From assembly GCF_050279675.1 (NCBI RefSeq), contig NZ_JBNNUK010000002.1:62001-126000 (forward strand): a DNA stretch of 64,000 nt, given 5' to 3'. The position numbers and the translations under genes were made by a program. Of the stretch, positions 8,645-18,276 are shown one piece after another (positions within the stretch are counted from its first letter, which is position 1; each line of letters begins with the position of its first letter). The notes below the pieces were generated by a model, which had not been told where the DNA came from, made no database searches, and was given only the letters and a program-made list of their open reading frames with translations. This DNA comes from Viridibacillus sp050279675 (GTDB lineage: Bacteria > Bacillota > Bacilli > Bacillales_A > Planococcaceae).

Positions 8645-9842
8645 ATTGATCGGAATTGGAGATAACGGACAAGAGAGTTTGTTACCTCAATACATTTCGT
8701 GGATTGAAGAAAGTGAAGTATTGGTAGGCGGAGAAAGATTACTTGAATTCTTTCCATATTATATGGGCGAAAAAATTGTTGTAAAAGGTGGGTTGAAATT
8801 TCTAGTAGAACAATTGAAAAATGAAACGCGTAAAACGGTCATCTTAGCGTCAGGAGATCCTTTGTTTTACGGTCTAGGTGGTTATTTAGCAAGCAAAATA
8901 GATGTCGAAGTTTATCCTTATTTTAGTTCCATTCAATTAGCTTTCTCAAAAATGGGTGAGAGTTGGCAAGATGCGTATTTAATAAGTGTTCATGGACGAA
9001 GTATGAAGGGCTTAGCGCAGAAGATTGATGGCAAATCGAAAATTGCTTTGTTAACGGATTCTGATAATAGCCCAAGTGTAATTGCGGAATATTTATTATC
9101 CTTTGGTATGACAGAATATCGCGCTTTTGTTGCAGAAAACATACAAGGTGAAGGTGAAAAATACGGTTGGTTTGAATTAGAGGACATGAAAAACCTTGAG
9201 TTCTCTCCATTAAATGTTGTCATTTTAAAAAAAGTAGGATTAAGCCCTAACTGGACATTAGGCATTGATGATGAAGAATTTTCACAACGTAAACCTGATA
9301 AAGGGCTGATTACAAAAAAAGAAATTCGTGTCCTAAGTTTATATGCCATGCAATTAACGAGTAACAGTATTGTTTGGGATATCGGTACATGTACAGGTTC
9401 AATGGCTATTGAATCTGCAAAGCTTGCACCAGAAGGACAAGTATTTGCCATTGAAAAAAATGAAGTTGATCTTGAAAATTGCCTACAAAATCAACGGAAA
9501 TTCCGTACAGATTTAACAGCGATACATGGCAAAGCGCCTGAAGGTCTAGATACATTCCCGAATCCAGATGCCATTTTCATCGGTGGTACAGGTGGTAACA
9601 TGAAGGATCTATTAAAAGCATGTTGTGAGCGTTTAACTAAAGGTGGAAGAATTGTTTTAAATGCTGCGACCATCGAAAATTTATATCGCGCGAATGAAGC
9701 ATTTGAGGAGTTTGGTTTTGAAACATCTATTATACATGCCCAAATTTCTAGAAGTAAACCAATTTTAGGTATGAAACGATTTGTACCATTGAATCCAATC
9801 TATATAATTACGGCTAAACGAAAGGAAGACATCCATGAGTAA
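8628..9842 (+). CDS. cbiET: CbiET fusion: C5/C15 methyltransferase and C12 decarboxylase
   Basis: 404 residues joining CbiE (about 1-200, tetrapyrrole methylase with ASGDPLFYGLG) and CbiT (about 215-404, class I methyltransferase with VWDIGTCTGSMAIESA). Equivalent to CobL: methylates C5 and C15 and decarboxylates the C12 acetate. The TTG start is chosen because AGGGAGGG lies nine bases upstream inside cbiD and no ATG fits. Ends eight bases inside cbiL. Confidence 0.94.
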   Translation: MTQSIKLIGIGDNGQESLLPQYISWIEESEVLVGGERLLEFFPYYMGEKIVVKGGLKFLVEQLKNETRKTVILASGDPLFYGLGGYLASKIDVEVYPYFSSIQLAFSKMGESWQDAYLISVHGRSMKGLAQKIDGKSKIALLTDSDNSPSVIAEYLLSFGMTEYRAFVAENIQGEGEKYGWFELEDMKNLEFSPLNVVILKKVGLSPNWTLGIDDEEFSQRKPDKGLITKKEIRVLSLYAMQLTSNSIVWDIGTCTGSMAIESAKLAPEGQVFAIEKNEVDLENCLQNQRKFRTDLTAIHGKAPEGLDTFPNPDAIFIGGTGGNMKDLLKACCERLTKGGRIVLNAATIENLYRANEAFEEFGFETSIIHAQISRSKPILGMKRFVPLNPIYIITAKRKEDIHE

Positions 9843-10542
9843 TTTTGGTACTTTATACGGTCTAGGAGTAGGTCCTGGAGATCCTGAACTTATTACAGTT
9901 AAAGCATTCCGTGTGATTCAGGAATCACCAGTTATCGCTTATCCGCGAAAACGCAAAGGAAGTAAAAGTTATGCACAACGCATTGTTGATGTATACATTC
10001 GTCCGGGTGAAAAAGATATGCTTGGTCTTGTTTTCCCTATGACGAAGGATCAAGAGATTCTTGATAGAGAGTGGAATAAAGCAGTTGAACTAGTATATGA
10101 AAAATTACAAGAGGGCAAAGACGTTGCTTTTGTAACTGAAGGCGATCCTCTACTCTATAGTACATTCATTCATATGATGAAGTTGATGCAAGAATTGCAC
10201 CCAGAAATAGAGATTAAAACAGTACCGGGTATATCATCTTTCAACGGTTCAGCATCACGTTTAGGGATTGCACTTGCTGATGGGGATGACCATGTTGCGA
10301 TTATTCCAGCTACCAATGATTATGCTGCTATGAAAAAAGCACTTGAAGACCATGATGCTGTTGTATTCATTAAAGTGGCAAAGGTAATGGATCTAATGAT
10401 TCAAGTTTTAAAAGAATTAAATCTATTTGACAAAGCTTCAGTCGTAACAAAAGTTACCTCGGATGAGGAAGTCATTTGGACAATGGATGAATTAGAAGAT
10501 GCAGAGCTAGAATACTTAACATTAATGGTGGTGCGTAAATAA
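9835..10542 (+). CDS. cbiL: Cobalt-factor II C20-methyltransferase CbiL
   Basis: 235 residues, tetrapyrrole methylase fold: GLGVGPGDPELITVKA at the N-terminus and the PGISSFNGSASRLG loop. Assigned to C20 methylation by the CbiL-type AYPRKRKGSKSYAQRI segment and by its place in an operon that holds the other methylases separately. Stop and the cbiF start overlap (TAATG). Confidence 0.93.
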   Translation: MSNFGTLYGLGVGPGDPELITVKAFRVIQESPVIAYPRKRKGSKSYAQRIVDVYIRPGEKDMLGLVFPMTKDQEILDREWNKAVELVYEKLQEGKDVAFVTEGDPLLYSTFIHMMKLMQELHPEIEIKTVPGISSFNGSASRLGIALADGDDHVAIIPATNDYAAMKKALEDHDAVVFIKVAKVMDLMIQVLKELNLFDKASVVTKVTSDEEVIWTMDELEDAELEYLTLMVVRK

Positions 10543-11324
10543 TGAAAAAAATATACATAGTTGGCGCAGGTCCTGGAGATCCAGATTTAATCACAGTAAA
10601 GGGCTTAAATATTTTACAAACGGCAGATGTAGTGATGTATACAGATTCACTAGTAAATGACGAGCTTATTGCAAAAGCAAAACCAGAAGCCGAAGTAATT
10701 AAAACAGCAGGTATGCATTTAGAAGAAATGGTCGGTGTCATCGTTGACCGAGTGAATGCTGGAAAAACCGTAGCTCGCATCCATACAGGTGACCCTGCAA
10801 TGTACGGTGCGACAATGGAACAACTAGCATTACTTAAGAAGGAAAATATTCATGCAGAAGTCATACCTGGTGTCAGCTCAGTTTTCGCTTCAGCTGCTGC
10901 TATTGGAGCTGAGTTAACAATACCAGATTTAACGCAAACACTCATTTTAACTCGTGCAGAAGGCCGTACTCCAGTACCTGAATTTGAAAAACTGAGTGAT
11001 TTAGCAAGTCACCATTGTACAATTGCATTATTTTTGAGCGCTACTTTAACAAAGAAAATTGTCAAAGAACTACAAACAGCAGGTTGGAGCGATGAGACGC
11101 CAATTGCCGTAATACAAAGAGCTTCTTGGCCAGATCAAAAAATCGTTCGTACTACATTGATAAACTTAGATGAAGATATGCGTAAAAATGGAATTCGTAA
11201 ACATGCAATGATTTTAGCAGGTTGGGCGCTTGATCCTAATATTCATGATAAAGATGAGTACCGTTCAAAATTATACGATGCAACATTTACTCACGGATTC
11301 CGAAAAGGTGTGAAGCCGCAATGA
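10542..11324 (+). CDS. cbiF: Cobalt-precorrin-4 C11-methyltransferase CbiF
   Basis: 260 residues; VGAGPGDPDLITVKG, HTGDPAMYGATMEQ and PGVSSVFASAAAIGAELTIP identify CbiF/CobM, which methylates C11. Overlaps cbiG by four bases, and cbiF-cbiG adjacency fits their consecutive reactions. Confidence 0.95.
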   Translation: MKKIYIVGAGPGDPDLITVKGLNILQTADVVMYTDSLVNDELIAKAKPEAEVIKTAGMHLEEMVGVIVDRVNAGKTVARIHTGDPAMYGATMEQLALLKKENIHAEVIPGVSSVFASAAAIGAELTIPDLTQTLILTRAEGRTPVPEFEKLSDLASHHCTIALFLSATLTKKIVKELQTAGWSDETPIAVIQRASWPDQKIVRTTLINLDEDMRKNGIRKHAMILAGWALDPNIHDKDEYRSKLYDATFTHGFRKGVKPQ

Positions 11325-12445
11325 TTGAATTACAAGAAGGTATAGAACCGGTTGTAGTTCAACATAATCAATTTGCCATTGTTGCTATAACGAAGCACGG
11401 TGTACAAACAGCACGTAATTTACATCGATCATTTGTACACTCAGACGTATACTATATGAGTAAATTTGAACAAGGTGATGAACAACAAAAGCATATTCAA
11501 CTATTTACAGGAAGTGTACGCATGTTGTTACCAACACTATTCAAACAATATAAAGGTATCATCATGATAATTTCACTTGGTGCTGTCGTACGTATGATTG
11601 CACCTATTTTAGTAGATAAAAAGACAGATCCTGCAGTTGTAGTCATTGATGACCGTGCGGAAAATGTCATCAGTGTTCTATCAGGTCATTTAGGTGGAGC
11701 AAATGAATTAACACATGAAGTAGCTTCTGCATTAAATGCTCGTGCAGTTATTACAACTGCATCAGATGTTCAAAAAACAATTCCCGTAGACCTTTTCGGT
11801 TCTCGCTTTGGCTGGGTTTGGGACTCAGCAGATAAGTTAACACCTGTAAGCGCCTCCGTAGTAAATGAAGAACCTGTTGCGATTGTTCAAGAATCTGGTG
11901 AGAAAAACTGGTGGCATCTACAAACACCTATGCCAGAAAACATCAAACAATATCCGAGCATTACAAAAGCTCTAGAGGCAAAGCCAAAAGGGGCATTAAT
12001 CATTACGCACCGATTGCTAACGAAAGCTGAAGAAGCCATATTAGAAAATGGTGTTGTGTATCGTCCGCAGAATGTCGTAATCGGAATGGGCTGTAATCGC
12101 GGAACATCTTCAGAAGAGATTGAACAAGTTATTTTGGAAACTTTGCAAGAACTTCAAATTTCGATTAAAAGTGTCAAAGCACTATGTACCATCGATCTAA
12201 AAAAAGATGAGCAAGGTTTCCTTCAAATTGTCGCAAAATATGGATGGGATTTTAAGTACTACACACCATCTGAATTGAATATTGCCACAATCGAAGCACC
12301 ATCTGATACTGTGTTCAAATATACAGGTGCTTATGGTGTAAGTGAACCAGCAGTTCGCTTATATACTAGTTCAGATGATTTAGCATTAGTAAAGAAAAAA
12401 TCAGGTAACACAACCATTTCAGTTGCCGTCATGTCACATGATTAA
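11321..12445 (+). CDS. cbiG: Cobalt-precorrin-5A hydrolase CbiG
   Basis: 374 residues: N-terminal domain with GAVVRMIAP and LSGHLGGANELT, central linker, and C-terminal domain with GMGCNRGTSSEEIE, ATIEAPSD and YTGAYGVSEPA. Opens the delta-lactone after ring contraction and releases the C2 unit. Full length for the family. Confidence 0.95.
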   Translation: MIELQEGIEPVVVQHNQFAIVAITKHGVQTARNLHRSFVHSDVYYMSKFEQGDEQQKHIQLFTGSVRMLLPTLFKQYKGIIMIISLGAVVRMIAPILVDKKTDPAVVVIDDRAENVISVLSGHLGGANELTHEVASALNARAVITTASDVQKTIPVDLFGSRFGWVWDSADKLTPVSASVVNEEPVAIVQESGEKNWWHLQTPMPENIKQYPSITKALEAKPKGALIITHRLLTKAEEAILENGVVYRPQNVVIGMGCNRGTSSEEIEQVILETLQELQISIKSVKALCTIDLKKDEQGFLQIVAKYGWDFKYYTPSELNIATIEAPSDTVFKYTGAYGVSEPAVRLYTSSDDLALVKKKSGNTTISVAVMSHD

Positions 12446-12453
12446 TAGTATCA

Positions 12454-12497
12454 ATTGCTCATTAAAACCGGTTGTTTATGCCGGTTTTAATTGCAAT
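12454..12497 (+). other. Intra-operon hairpin between cbiG and cbiA
   Basis: An 11-bp perfect stem (ATTAAAACCGG at 12461-12471 with CCGGTTTTAAT at 12481-12491) is extended by ATTGC/GCAAT after a short bulge. No T-run follows, so it is more likely an RNA processing, stability or partial attenuation element than a full terminator. It fills the widest gap in the first part of the operon. Confidence 0.6.
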
Positions 12498-12512
12498 CTC
12501 GGGGGATAAGTG

Positions 12513-13883
12513 ATGAGTTCAAGAAGACTAGTAATTGCAGGTACAGGAAGTGGCGTTGGAAAAACGACGTTTACAATTGGGATAATGGCTGCTTTGCAAA
12601 AGCAAGGTTATCAAGTGCAAGGATTCAAATGTGGTCCAGATTATATAGATCCCTCATATCACACAGCGGTAACCGGCCGTACTTCTCGTAATCTAGATAG
12701 CTGGATGTTTGATCATGAAACCGTTAAGGAAATGCTAGTCCGTGCGAGTTCAGGAGCAGATATTTCCATTATTGAAGGCGTTATGGGGTTTTATGATGGT
12801 AAAAGTCCGCTAAATGATGCAGGCTCTACAGCTGAAATTAGTGTTATCACGGATAGTCCTGTATTACTTATCGTTAATTGTGCCAGTATGGCCCGTAGTG
12901 TAGCAGCCATCGTTAAAGGATTCCAAATACTTTCGGATACGCCAAATATTATAGGGGTCATTGCCAATCAAGTTGGTAGTGTAAATCACTATAAAATAGT
13001 TAAGGCCGCCATTGAACAAGAGTGTGGTATTCCTGTACTAGGATATTTAAAACGCGAAAAGGGTATTGATATTCCAAGTCGACAATTAGGTTTGATACCT
13101 GCTATTGAACGCGGTGAATTGAATCCATTCTTTGACCAACTTGCATCGCTCATTTCAGAAACAGTCGATATAAATCGCATATATGAATTGGCAAAAACCT
13201 CTGAAATTGCGCATTTCTCTACTGGATTATTTGACCAACGACATGCTAGAGGCATAACAATTGCTGTAGCAAAGGATGCTGCTTTCAATTTTTATTATGA
13301 AGAAAATCTAGAGTTATTAAGAGCATACGGTGCATCACTTGTTTTCTTCTCACCAGTAAATGGTGAAGTAGTACCAGAAAATGTGGATGGACTATACATA
13401 GGAGGGGGATTCCCAGAAGAATTTGCGGCGGAGCTTTCAAAACAAGAAGCTGTCAAACATTCAATACGACACGCAGTGAAAAGTGGAATGCCTACCTTAG
13501 CAGAGTGTGGTGGATTTATGTATTTAACAGATTCTATTTCAGATACAAAAGGCAATACATATCCAATGACTGGTATCATTCCTGGCGCTGTACAAATGCA
13601 AGAAAAGCTTGCTGCACTTGGGTATCGTGATATTACCGGCACTCCACATAACTTCATAATTGATGAAAATCAAATGGCTAAAGGGCATGAATTCCATTAC
13701 TCCACTTTTAAAGCTTCAGAGGAAATTCAACCAGCATATGAAACAACTGGGCGTTTTGGTAAAAAGGCAGAAGGTTATTTAAACGGGAATTTAGTTGCAG
13801 GATATACACATTTCCACTTCGCATCAAACCCTGAATTAGTAGAGCAGTGGGTGAATGCATGTGTGAGACATCAACAACAATGA
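12513..13883 (+). CDS. cbiA: Cobyrinate a,c-diamide synthase CbiA
   Basis: 456 residues. N-terminal dethiobiotin-synthetase-like ATPase (GTGSGVGKTTF P-loop near residue 10; CGPDYIDPSYH) and C-terminal class I glutaminase-like domain (AECGGFMYL nucleophile Cys, GHEFHYS). Amidates the a and c side chains using glutamine. ATG at 12513 is preferred to GTG at 12510 because GGGGGAT then has seven-base spacing. The stop overlaps the sirC start. Confidence 0.95.
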   Translation: MSSRRLVIAGTGSGVGKTTFTIGIMAALQKQGYQVQGFKCGPDYIDPSYHTAVTGRTSRNLDSWMFDHETVKEMLVRASSGADISIIEGVMGFYDGKSPLNDAGSTAEISVITDSPVLLIVNCASMARSVAAIVKGFQILSDTPNIIGVIANQVGSVNHYKIVKAAIEQECGIPVLGYLKREKGIDIPSRQLGLIPAIERGELNPFFDQLASLISETVDINRIYELAKTSEIAHFSTGLFDQRHARGITIAVAKDAAFNFYYEENLELLRAYGASLVFFSPVNGEVVPENVDGLYIGGGFPEEFAAELSKQEAVKHSIRHAVKSGMPTLAECGGFMYLTDSISDTKGNTYPMTGIIPGAVQMQEKLAALGYRDITGTPHNFIIDENQMAKGHEFHYSTFKASEEIQPAYETTGRFGKKAEGYLNGNLVAGYTHFHFASNPELVEQWVNACVRHQQQ

Positions 13884-14524
13884 CATATTATCCAATCATG
13901 CTTCAGTTGAAAGGTAAATATTGTGTCGTCATTGGTGGAGGCAAAGTGGCAAATCGGAAAGTAACATCACTATTAAATGCCGGAGCCATTGTTACTGTCA
14001 TTAGCCCAGTACTACATGAGAAACTGCAAGAAAAATGGCGTAATGGTCTCATTACATGGTTTGAAAAGTCATTTGAAGTTTCTGATTTAGAAGATGCTTT
14101 TTGTATTATTGCTGCTACGAATCTTCCAGATGTTAATGCAAAAGTTAAGGAAAGTGCCATGGCACATCAACTTGTGAATATAGTAGATGACGCAAGTGGA
14201 AGTAACTTTATAGTACCTGCAACATTGAGACGAGGAGATTTAACAATTGCAGTTTCAACTTCTGGTACAAATCCAGGTTTAGCAAAGAAACTAAAAGATG
14301 ATTTATCTCTTCAATTTGATGACTATTACGAAGAGTACGTGGCATTTTTGCAAAACGCTCGTACGGAAGTATTAACGAATGTGATCGATGAAAAATGTAA
14401 GAAGCAACTATTAGAAGCTCTATTAAGGTCGGAATTTTTAACTTTAACGAAAGAAAGTAAAATAGTCGAACGAGATAAGCTATTTCAACAATATTTAACA
14501 AGGGGGATTGCGCCATGGCAGTAG
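13880..14524 (+). CDS. sirC: Precorrin-2 dehydrogenase SirC (Met8/CysG-N family)
   Basis: 214 residues from ATG 13880, which overlaps the cbiA stop as ATGA. The NAD-binding motif VVIGGGKVANRKV, VISPVL and FIVPATLRRGDLTIAVSTSGTNPGLAKK are typical of the sirohaem synthase N-terminal family. Oxidises precorrin-2 to sirohydrochlorin for CbiX. An in-frame upstream start at 13847 exists but would lie inside cbiA and add residues not typical of the family. Confidence 0.93.
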   Translation: MTYYPIMLQLKGKYCVVIGGGKVANRKVTSLLNAGAIVTVISPVLHEKLQEKWRNGLITWFEKSFEVSDLEDAFCIIAATNLPDVNAKVKESAMAHQLVNIVDDASGSNFIVPATLRRGDLTIAVSTSGTNPGLAKKLKDDLSLQFDDYYEEYVAFLQNARTEVLTNVIDEKCKKQLLEALLRSEFLTLTKESKIVERDKLFQQYLTRGIAPWQ

Positions 14525-15285
14525 GAAAAGTGTATTTAGTAGGTGCAGGTCCAGGCGATCCAAGACTAATAACAGTCTATGGAGTGGAATGTATTCAAAA
14601 GGCTGATGTTATTGCATACGATAGACTCGTTAATCCGAAATTACTTGAACATGCAAAAAAGGACGCTGAACTGATTTTCTGTGGAAAGTCACCAGGGAAG
14701 CATCACCTAATTCAGGATCAAATTCATGATTTATTAGTTTCAAAAGCATCAGAGGGAAAAACGGTTACTAGATTAAAAGGCGGAGATCCTTGTGTTTTTG
14801 GTCGAGGAGCAGAAGAAGCAGAAGTACTAGCCAAAAACGGTATTGAATATGAGATTATACCAGGTATTACTGCTGGAATAGCAGCACCTGCCTATGCAGG
14901 GATACCGGTTACTCATCGTGAATATGCATCAAGCTTTGCCATTGTTACTGGTCATGGTAGAGAAGATAAAGGACAAGACCATTTAAACTGGGATGCTTTG
15001 GCTAATGGAATCGATACGATTGCCTTTTATATGAGTGTCGGTAATTTAGCCTATATAAGCGCTCAATTAATTGCCCATGGTAAAGAGGCAAAAACCCCAG
15101 TGGCAGTTATAGAATGGGGTACAACAGAACATCAAAGAACATTAACAGGGACATTAGAAAATATTCATGATTTAGTTGTTAATGAAGGGTACCACAACCC
15201 ATCGATGGTATTAGTTGGTGAAGTTGTTCAAATGCGAGATAAAATTAAATGGTATGAAAAACAGCTTTCTGTTGTCGTGCAATAA
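14515..15285 (+). CDS. cobA: Uroporphyrinogen-III C2/C7-methyltransferase CobA (SUMT)
   Basis: 256 residues with VGAGPGDPRLITVYG, DRLVNPKLLEHA, RLKGGDPCVFGRGAEEAE and PGITAGIAAPAYAGIPVTHRE, all SUMT signatures. Makes precorrin-2 from uroporphyrinogen III, the entry step to B12 and sirohaem. Overlaps sirC by ten bases; RBS AAGGGGGA in the sirC end. Confidence 0.96.
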   Translation: MAVGKVYLVGAGPGDPRLITVYGVECIQKADVIAYDRLVNPKLLEHAKKDAELIFCGKSPGKHHLIQDQIHDLLVSKASEGKTVTRLKGGDPCVFGRGAEEAEVLAKNGIEYEIIPGITAGIAAPAYAGIPVTHREYASSFAIVTGHGREDKGQDHLNWDALANGIDTIAFYMSVGNLAYISAQLIAHGKEAKTPVAVIEWGTTEHQRTLTGTLENIHDLVVNEGYHNPSMVLVGEVVQMRDKIKWYEKQLSVVVQ

Positions 15286-15330
15286 GATATAGTGAACTGT
15301 TATAGATAGTAATGAAAAGGAGATAAATAA

Positions 15331-15894
15331 ATGTCTATTATAGAAGTTTTAAAAGAGCGACGTGCAATCCGTAACTATGAGGACAAGCCTGTTGAAAAAG
15401 AGAAAATTGAACAATTATTAGTAGCTGCAACATTTGCTCCAAATGATCGTTTACGCGAACCTTGGAATTTTTATGTTATCCAAGGTGAAGCAATGACTCG
15501 CTATGAAGCAATGGCGGAAGCTTATTTACAAGAACGTTTCCCTACAAAACCTCATTTAGTTGAGAGCTCTTTAAAAGTAGTTACAACAACACCTGTTGGC
15601 ATAGTTGTAACAGCGGATCAAATACCAGATAAACCTGATGATTCAGAGGATAATATTTTTGCCGTGTGCTGTGCCATCCATTCAATGTGGTTAGCTGCAA
15701 AAGAATTAGGACTAGGATTTGTATGGCGTACACGAGGTGTCGGTTTAGTACATGATGAACGTATGTTAAATTTTATCGGTTCTCCTGAAAATGAAAAAGT
15801 GATTGGTACAGTTTTCATTGGTTATCCAGAAGAAGGTCGTGAAGTCTCACCGACTAAACGTACTTCTTATGAAGAAAAAACTAAGTGGTTATAA
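15331..15894 (+). CDS. Nitroreductase-family flavoprotein in the cbiY position
   Basis: 187 residues, nitroreductase fold: FMN-binding ERRAIRNYEDKPV near the N-terminus, FAPNDRLREPWNFYVI, and a C-terminal IGYPEEG. It lies between cobA and btuR, exactly where Bacillus megaterium has cbiY, so a role in reducing or adenosylating the corrinoid (for instance Co(II) to Co(I) reduction) is plausible. BluB (lower ligand synthesis) belongs to the same superfamily, but nothing here proves that activity. Confidence 0.8.
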   Translation: MSIIEVLKERRAIRNYEDKPVEKEKIEQLLVAATFAPNDRLREPWNFYVIQGEAMTRYEAMAEAYLQERFPTKPHLVESSLKVVTTTPVGIVVTADQIPDKPDDSEDNIFAVCCAIHSMWLAAKELGLGFVWRTRGVGLVHDERMLNFIGSPENEKVIGTVFIGYPEEGREVSPTKRTSYEEKTKWL

Positions 15895-15916
15895 AAGAAA
15901 GTTAGGGGGGATTTAT

Positions 15917-16453
15917 ATGGCGCGTCAAGGTCTATTTTTGGTGTATACTGGGGATGGTAAAGGTAAAACAACTGCATCGCTAGGTGTTACATTACGAGCA
16001 GTAGGTCGGGGTTTAAATGTCAGGTACATGCAATTTATTAAATCTCCAGAACGTACATACGGAGAGGCATTGGCCCTTCGAAAATTAGGTGTTGAAATGG
16101 AGCAAATGGGTATTGGTTTTACATGGACTAAAACGCCCGATGAACATAGACAAGCGTTACAAGTAGCTTGGACAAAAACAAAAGAAGCTCTTGCTGATCC
16201 AACGATTGACTTACTCGTGTTAGATGAGCTCAATAATGCATTAGCAATAGCTAAATTCCCAATCGACGACGTATTACCACTTCAAGAAGTAATTGAAGCG
16301 ATTCAAAATCGACCAAAAACAATGCATCTTGTTGTAACAGGACGAAGTGCAAAAGATGAACTAATCCAACTAGCGGATTTAGTTTCTACAATTGAAGCTA
16401 CTAAACATTATTACGAACAAGGTATACCTGCAGTAAAAGGTTTAGAATTTTAA
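15917..16453 (+). CDS. btuR: Corrinoid adenosyltransferase BtuR (CobA type)
   Basis: 178 residues. P-loop GDGKGKTTASLG near residue 13, MQFIKSPERTYGE, LLVLDELNNALA and VVTGRSAKDELI mark the CobA/BtuR family that adenosylates Co(I) corrinoids with ATP. Start ATG at 15917 has AGGGGGG seven bases upstream; an open frame extends back to 15803 but only as antisense-quality overlap with the previous gene. Confidence 0.95.
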   Translation: MARQGLFLVYTGDGKGKTTASLGVTLRAVGRGLNVRYMQFIKSPERTYGEALALRKLGVEMEQMGIGFTWTKTPDEHRQALQVAWTKTKEALADPTIDLLVLDELNNALAIAKFPIDDVLPLQEVIEAIQNRPKTMHLVVTGRSAKDELIQLADLVSTIEATKHYYEQGIPAVKGLEF

Positions 16454-16464
16454 GGAAAGAGGGA

Positions 16465-17982
16465 ATGGAATTGACCGCAAAGGCGTTAATGATACAAGGA
16501 ACAGCATCTGACGTTGGGAAAAGTATGATATGTACTGCTTTCTGTCGTATTTTTTCGGATGAAGGATACAAAGTTGTTCCATTTAAATCACAGAATATGG
16601 CGCTGAATTCTTTTGTCACAGTTGATGGAGGAGAAATTGGTCGAGCACAAGGTGTGCAGGCTGAGGCAGCAAGAGTCATTGCAACGACAGATATGAACCC
16701 AATCTTATTAAAACCAAAGCAAGATATGGTATCTGAAGTTATTGTGCATGGTAAGCGCTTCCTAGACATGACAGCTACTTCATATCGCAACAACTTTGTT
16801 CAAGAAGCAATGCCAATTGTTGAAAAGTCAGTACGCAAGCTTCAAGACGAATACGAAATAATCGTTTTAGAGGGAGCGGGTAGCCCAGCTGAGATTAATC
16901 TAAAAAATCGAGACATTGCTAATATGCGGATGGCCCATCTAGCAGATGCAGCTGTAATTCTTGTTGCTGATATTGATCGTGGTGGTGTATTTGCATCTAT
17001 TATTGGCACACTCACATTATTAGATGAAGCTGAGCGCAAACGTGTAAAAGGTATTATTATTAATAAATTTAGAGGTATGCGTGAGTTATTAGATGATGGT
17101 ATTGAATGGTTAGAAAAAGCAACTGGTATTCCAGTGTTAGCTGTTGTACCTTACATAGAAATTAATATTGAAGCAGAGGATTCATTGGCTTTATCATCAC
17201 TTCGATTTAAAAAACCAAAACAACAAGAGTTTGCCATCGATATAGCGATGATTCGTTTACCAAGAATTTCGAATTTCACTGATGTAGACCCATTTTTTGA
17301 TGAACCTGAAGTAGGCGTTCGTTTAGTACGGTCATTAAGTGAACTTGGTACACCGGATTTACTTATATTACCGGGCACAAAAAACACTGTTGATGATTTA
17401 CAATGGCTTCGAGATGAAGGTTTTGTGGAAGGAATTCAAAAGCTTCGTGCAAAAGGGACACGTATTTTCGGTATTTGTGGTGGATTCCAAATGCTGGGTG
17501 ATCAATTGTTAGATCCTGAAGCAATAGAAGGTGATGGACGTAATTCAGAAGGATTAGGGTTATTACCAGTCACAACGGTTTTCAATGCGTCAAAGAAAAC
17601 GAAACAAATGACTGGAAATTTATTGTCTAATGGTCAAGAGCTCACTGGCTTTGAAATACATCTCGGACAAACTGAAATACAAGATTCGAATACAAAGGCC
17701 TTTTTAAAACTACATGATAGCCGTTTAGATGGGGCAGTATCATCGGATGGACGTGTTATCGGCACATATTTCCATGGGATTTTTAATAACCGAGAATATA
17801 CTCGTGAAATAGTAAATGTTTTAAGAATTGAAAAGGGTTTAACTGCTATTTCAGAAGAGGTTAAAACCGATGCACAACGCCGTGAAGATGCTTATCAGTT
17901 ACTGGCGGAGCATGTAAGGAAACATACCGATATGGAAAAAGTGTATGAAATCATGAACCTTATGTCATCTGAAAATATATAA
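16465..17982 (+). CDS. cbiP: Adenosylcobyric acid synthase CbiP (CobQ)
   Basis: 505 residues: IQGTASDVGKSM P-loop, PFKSQNMALNS, central ATPase, and class I glutaminase domain with FGICGGFQMLG (nucleophile Cys) and GTYFHGIF. Performs the four amidations giving adenosylcobyric acid. Last gene of the operon; a terminator follows ten bases after the stop. Confidence 0.96.
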   Translation: MELTAKALMIQGTASDVGKSMICTAFCRIFSDEGYKVVPFKSQNMALNSFVTVDGGEIGRAQGVQAEAARVIATTDMNPILLKPKQDMVSEVIVHGKRFLDMTATSYRNNFVQEAMPIVEKSVRKLQDEYEIIVLEGAGSPAEINLKNRDIANMRMAHLADAAVILVADIDRGGVFASIIGTLTLLDEAERKRVKGIIINKFRGMRELLDDGIEWLEKATGIPVLAVVPYIEINIEAEDSLALSSLRFKKPKQQEFAIDIAMIRLPRISNFTDVDPFFDEPEVGVRLVRSLSELGTPDLLILPGTKNTVDDLQWLRDEGFVEGIQKLRAKGTRIFGICGGFQMLGDQLLDPEAIEGDGRNSEGLGLLPVTTVFNASKKTKQMTGNLLSNGQELTGFEIHLGQTEIQDSNTKAFLKLHDSRLDGAVSSDGRVIGTYFHGIFNNREYTREIVNVLRIEKGLTAISEEVKTDAQRREDAYQLLAEHVRKHTDMEKVYEIMNLMSSENI

Positions 17983-17992
17983 ATGTTCACTT

Positions 17993-18039
17993 CCGGGTAC
18001 AGTCTCAAATGGGTTAGATGAGACTGCCGGGATTTTTTT
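17993..18039 (+). terminator. Terminator of the cobalamin operon
   Basis: Stem CAGTCTCA / TGAGACTG extended by outer CCGG pairs around a GTA bulge, then a seven-base T-run. Confidence 0.9.
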
Positions 18040-18276
18040 ATTAAGAACGTCTATTTGAAACGTTTTCTTGTTGTAAGGAAATTTGGGATACCATTATATA
18101 TAGAATTTATTATTTAATATGTAATAAGCTTCTCAACAAGAATTGTTGTAAAGTATAGTTAGGATATGTTTGGTAACAACTGGACGTAATGAATTCTGTT
18201 TGGAAAATGATTCAACATTTGAATCTATTAATAAAAATAAATTTATGTAATTGATGCTTTCAAGGGGGAGAGTAAA

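Noticed and set aside
12491..12691. 66-residue frame at the cbiA start
   Set aside because: Out-of-frame shadow of cbiA without its own SD.
15803..15916. Longer start of the adenosyltransferase gene
   Set aside because: It overlaps the nitroreductase gene in another frame; ATG 15917 has an ideal SD and gives the normal family length.
18127..18155. AACAA-gaa-TTGTT inverted repeat before the sigma-54 activator gene
   Set aside because: Short AT-rich dyad unlike the GGTT/GAACC sites; too weak to call an operator.
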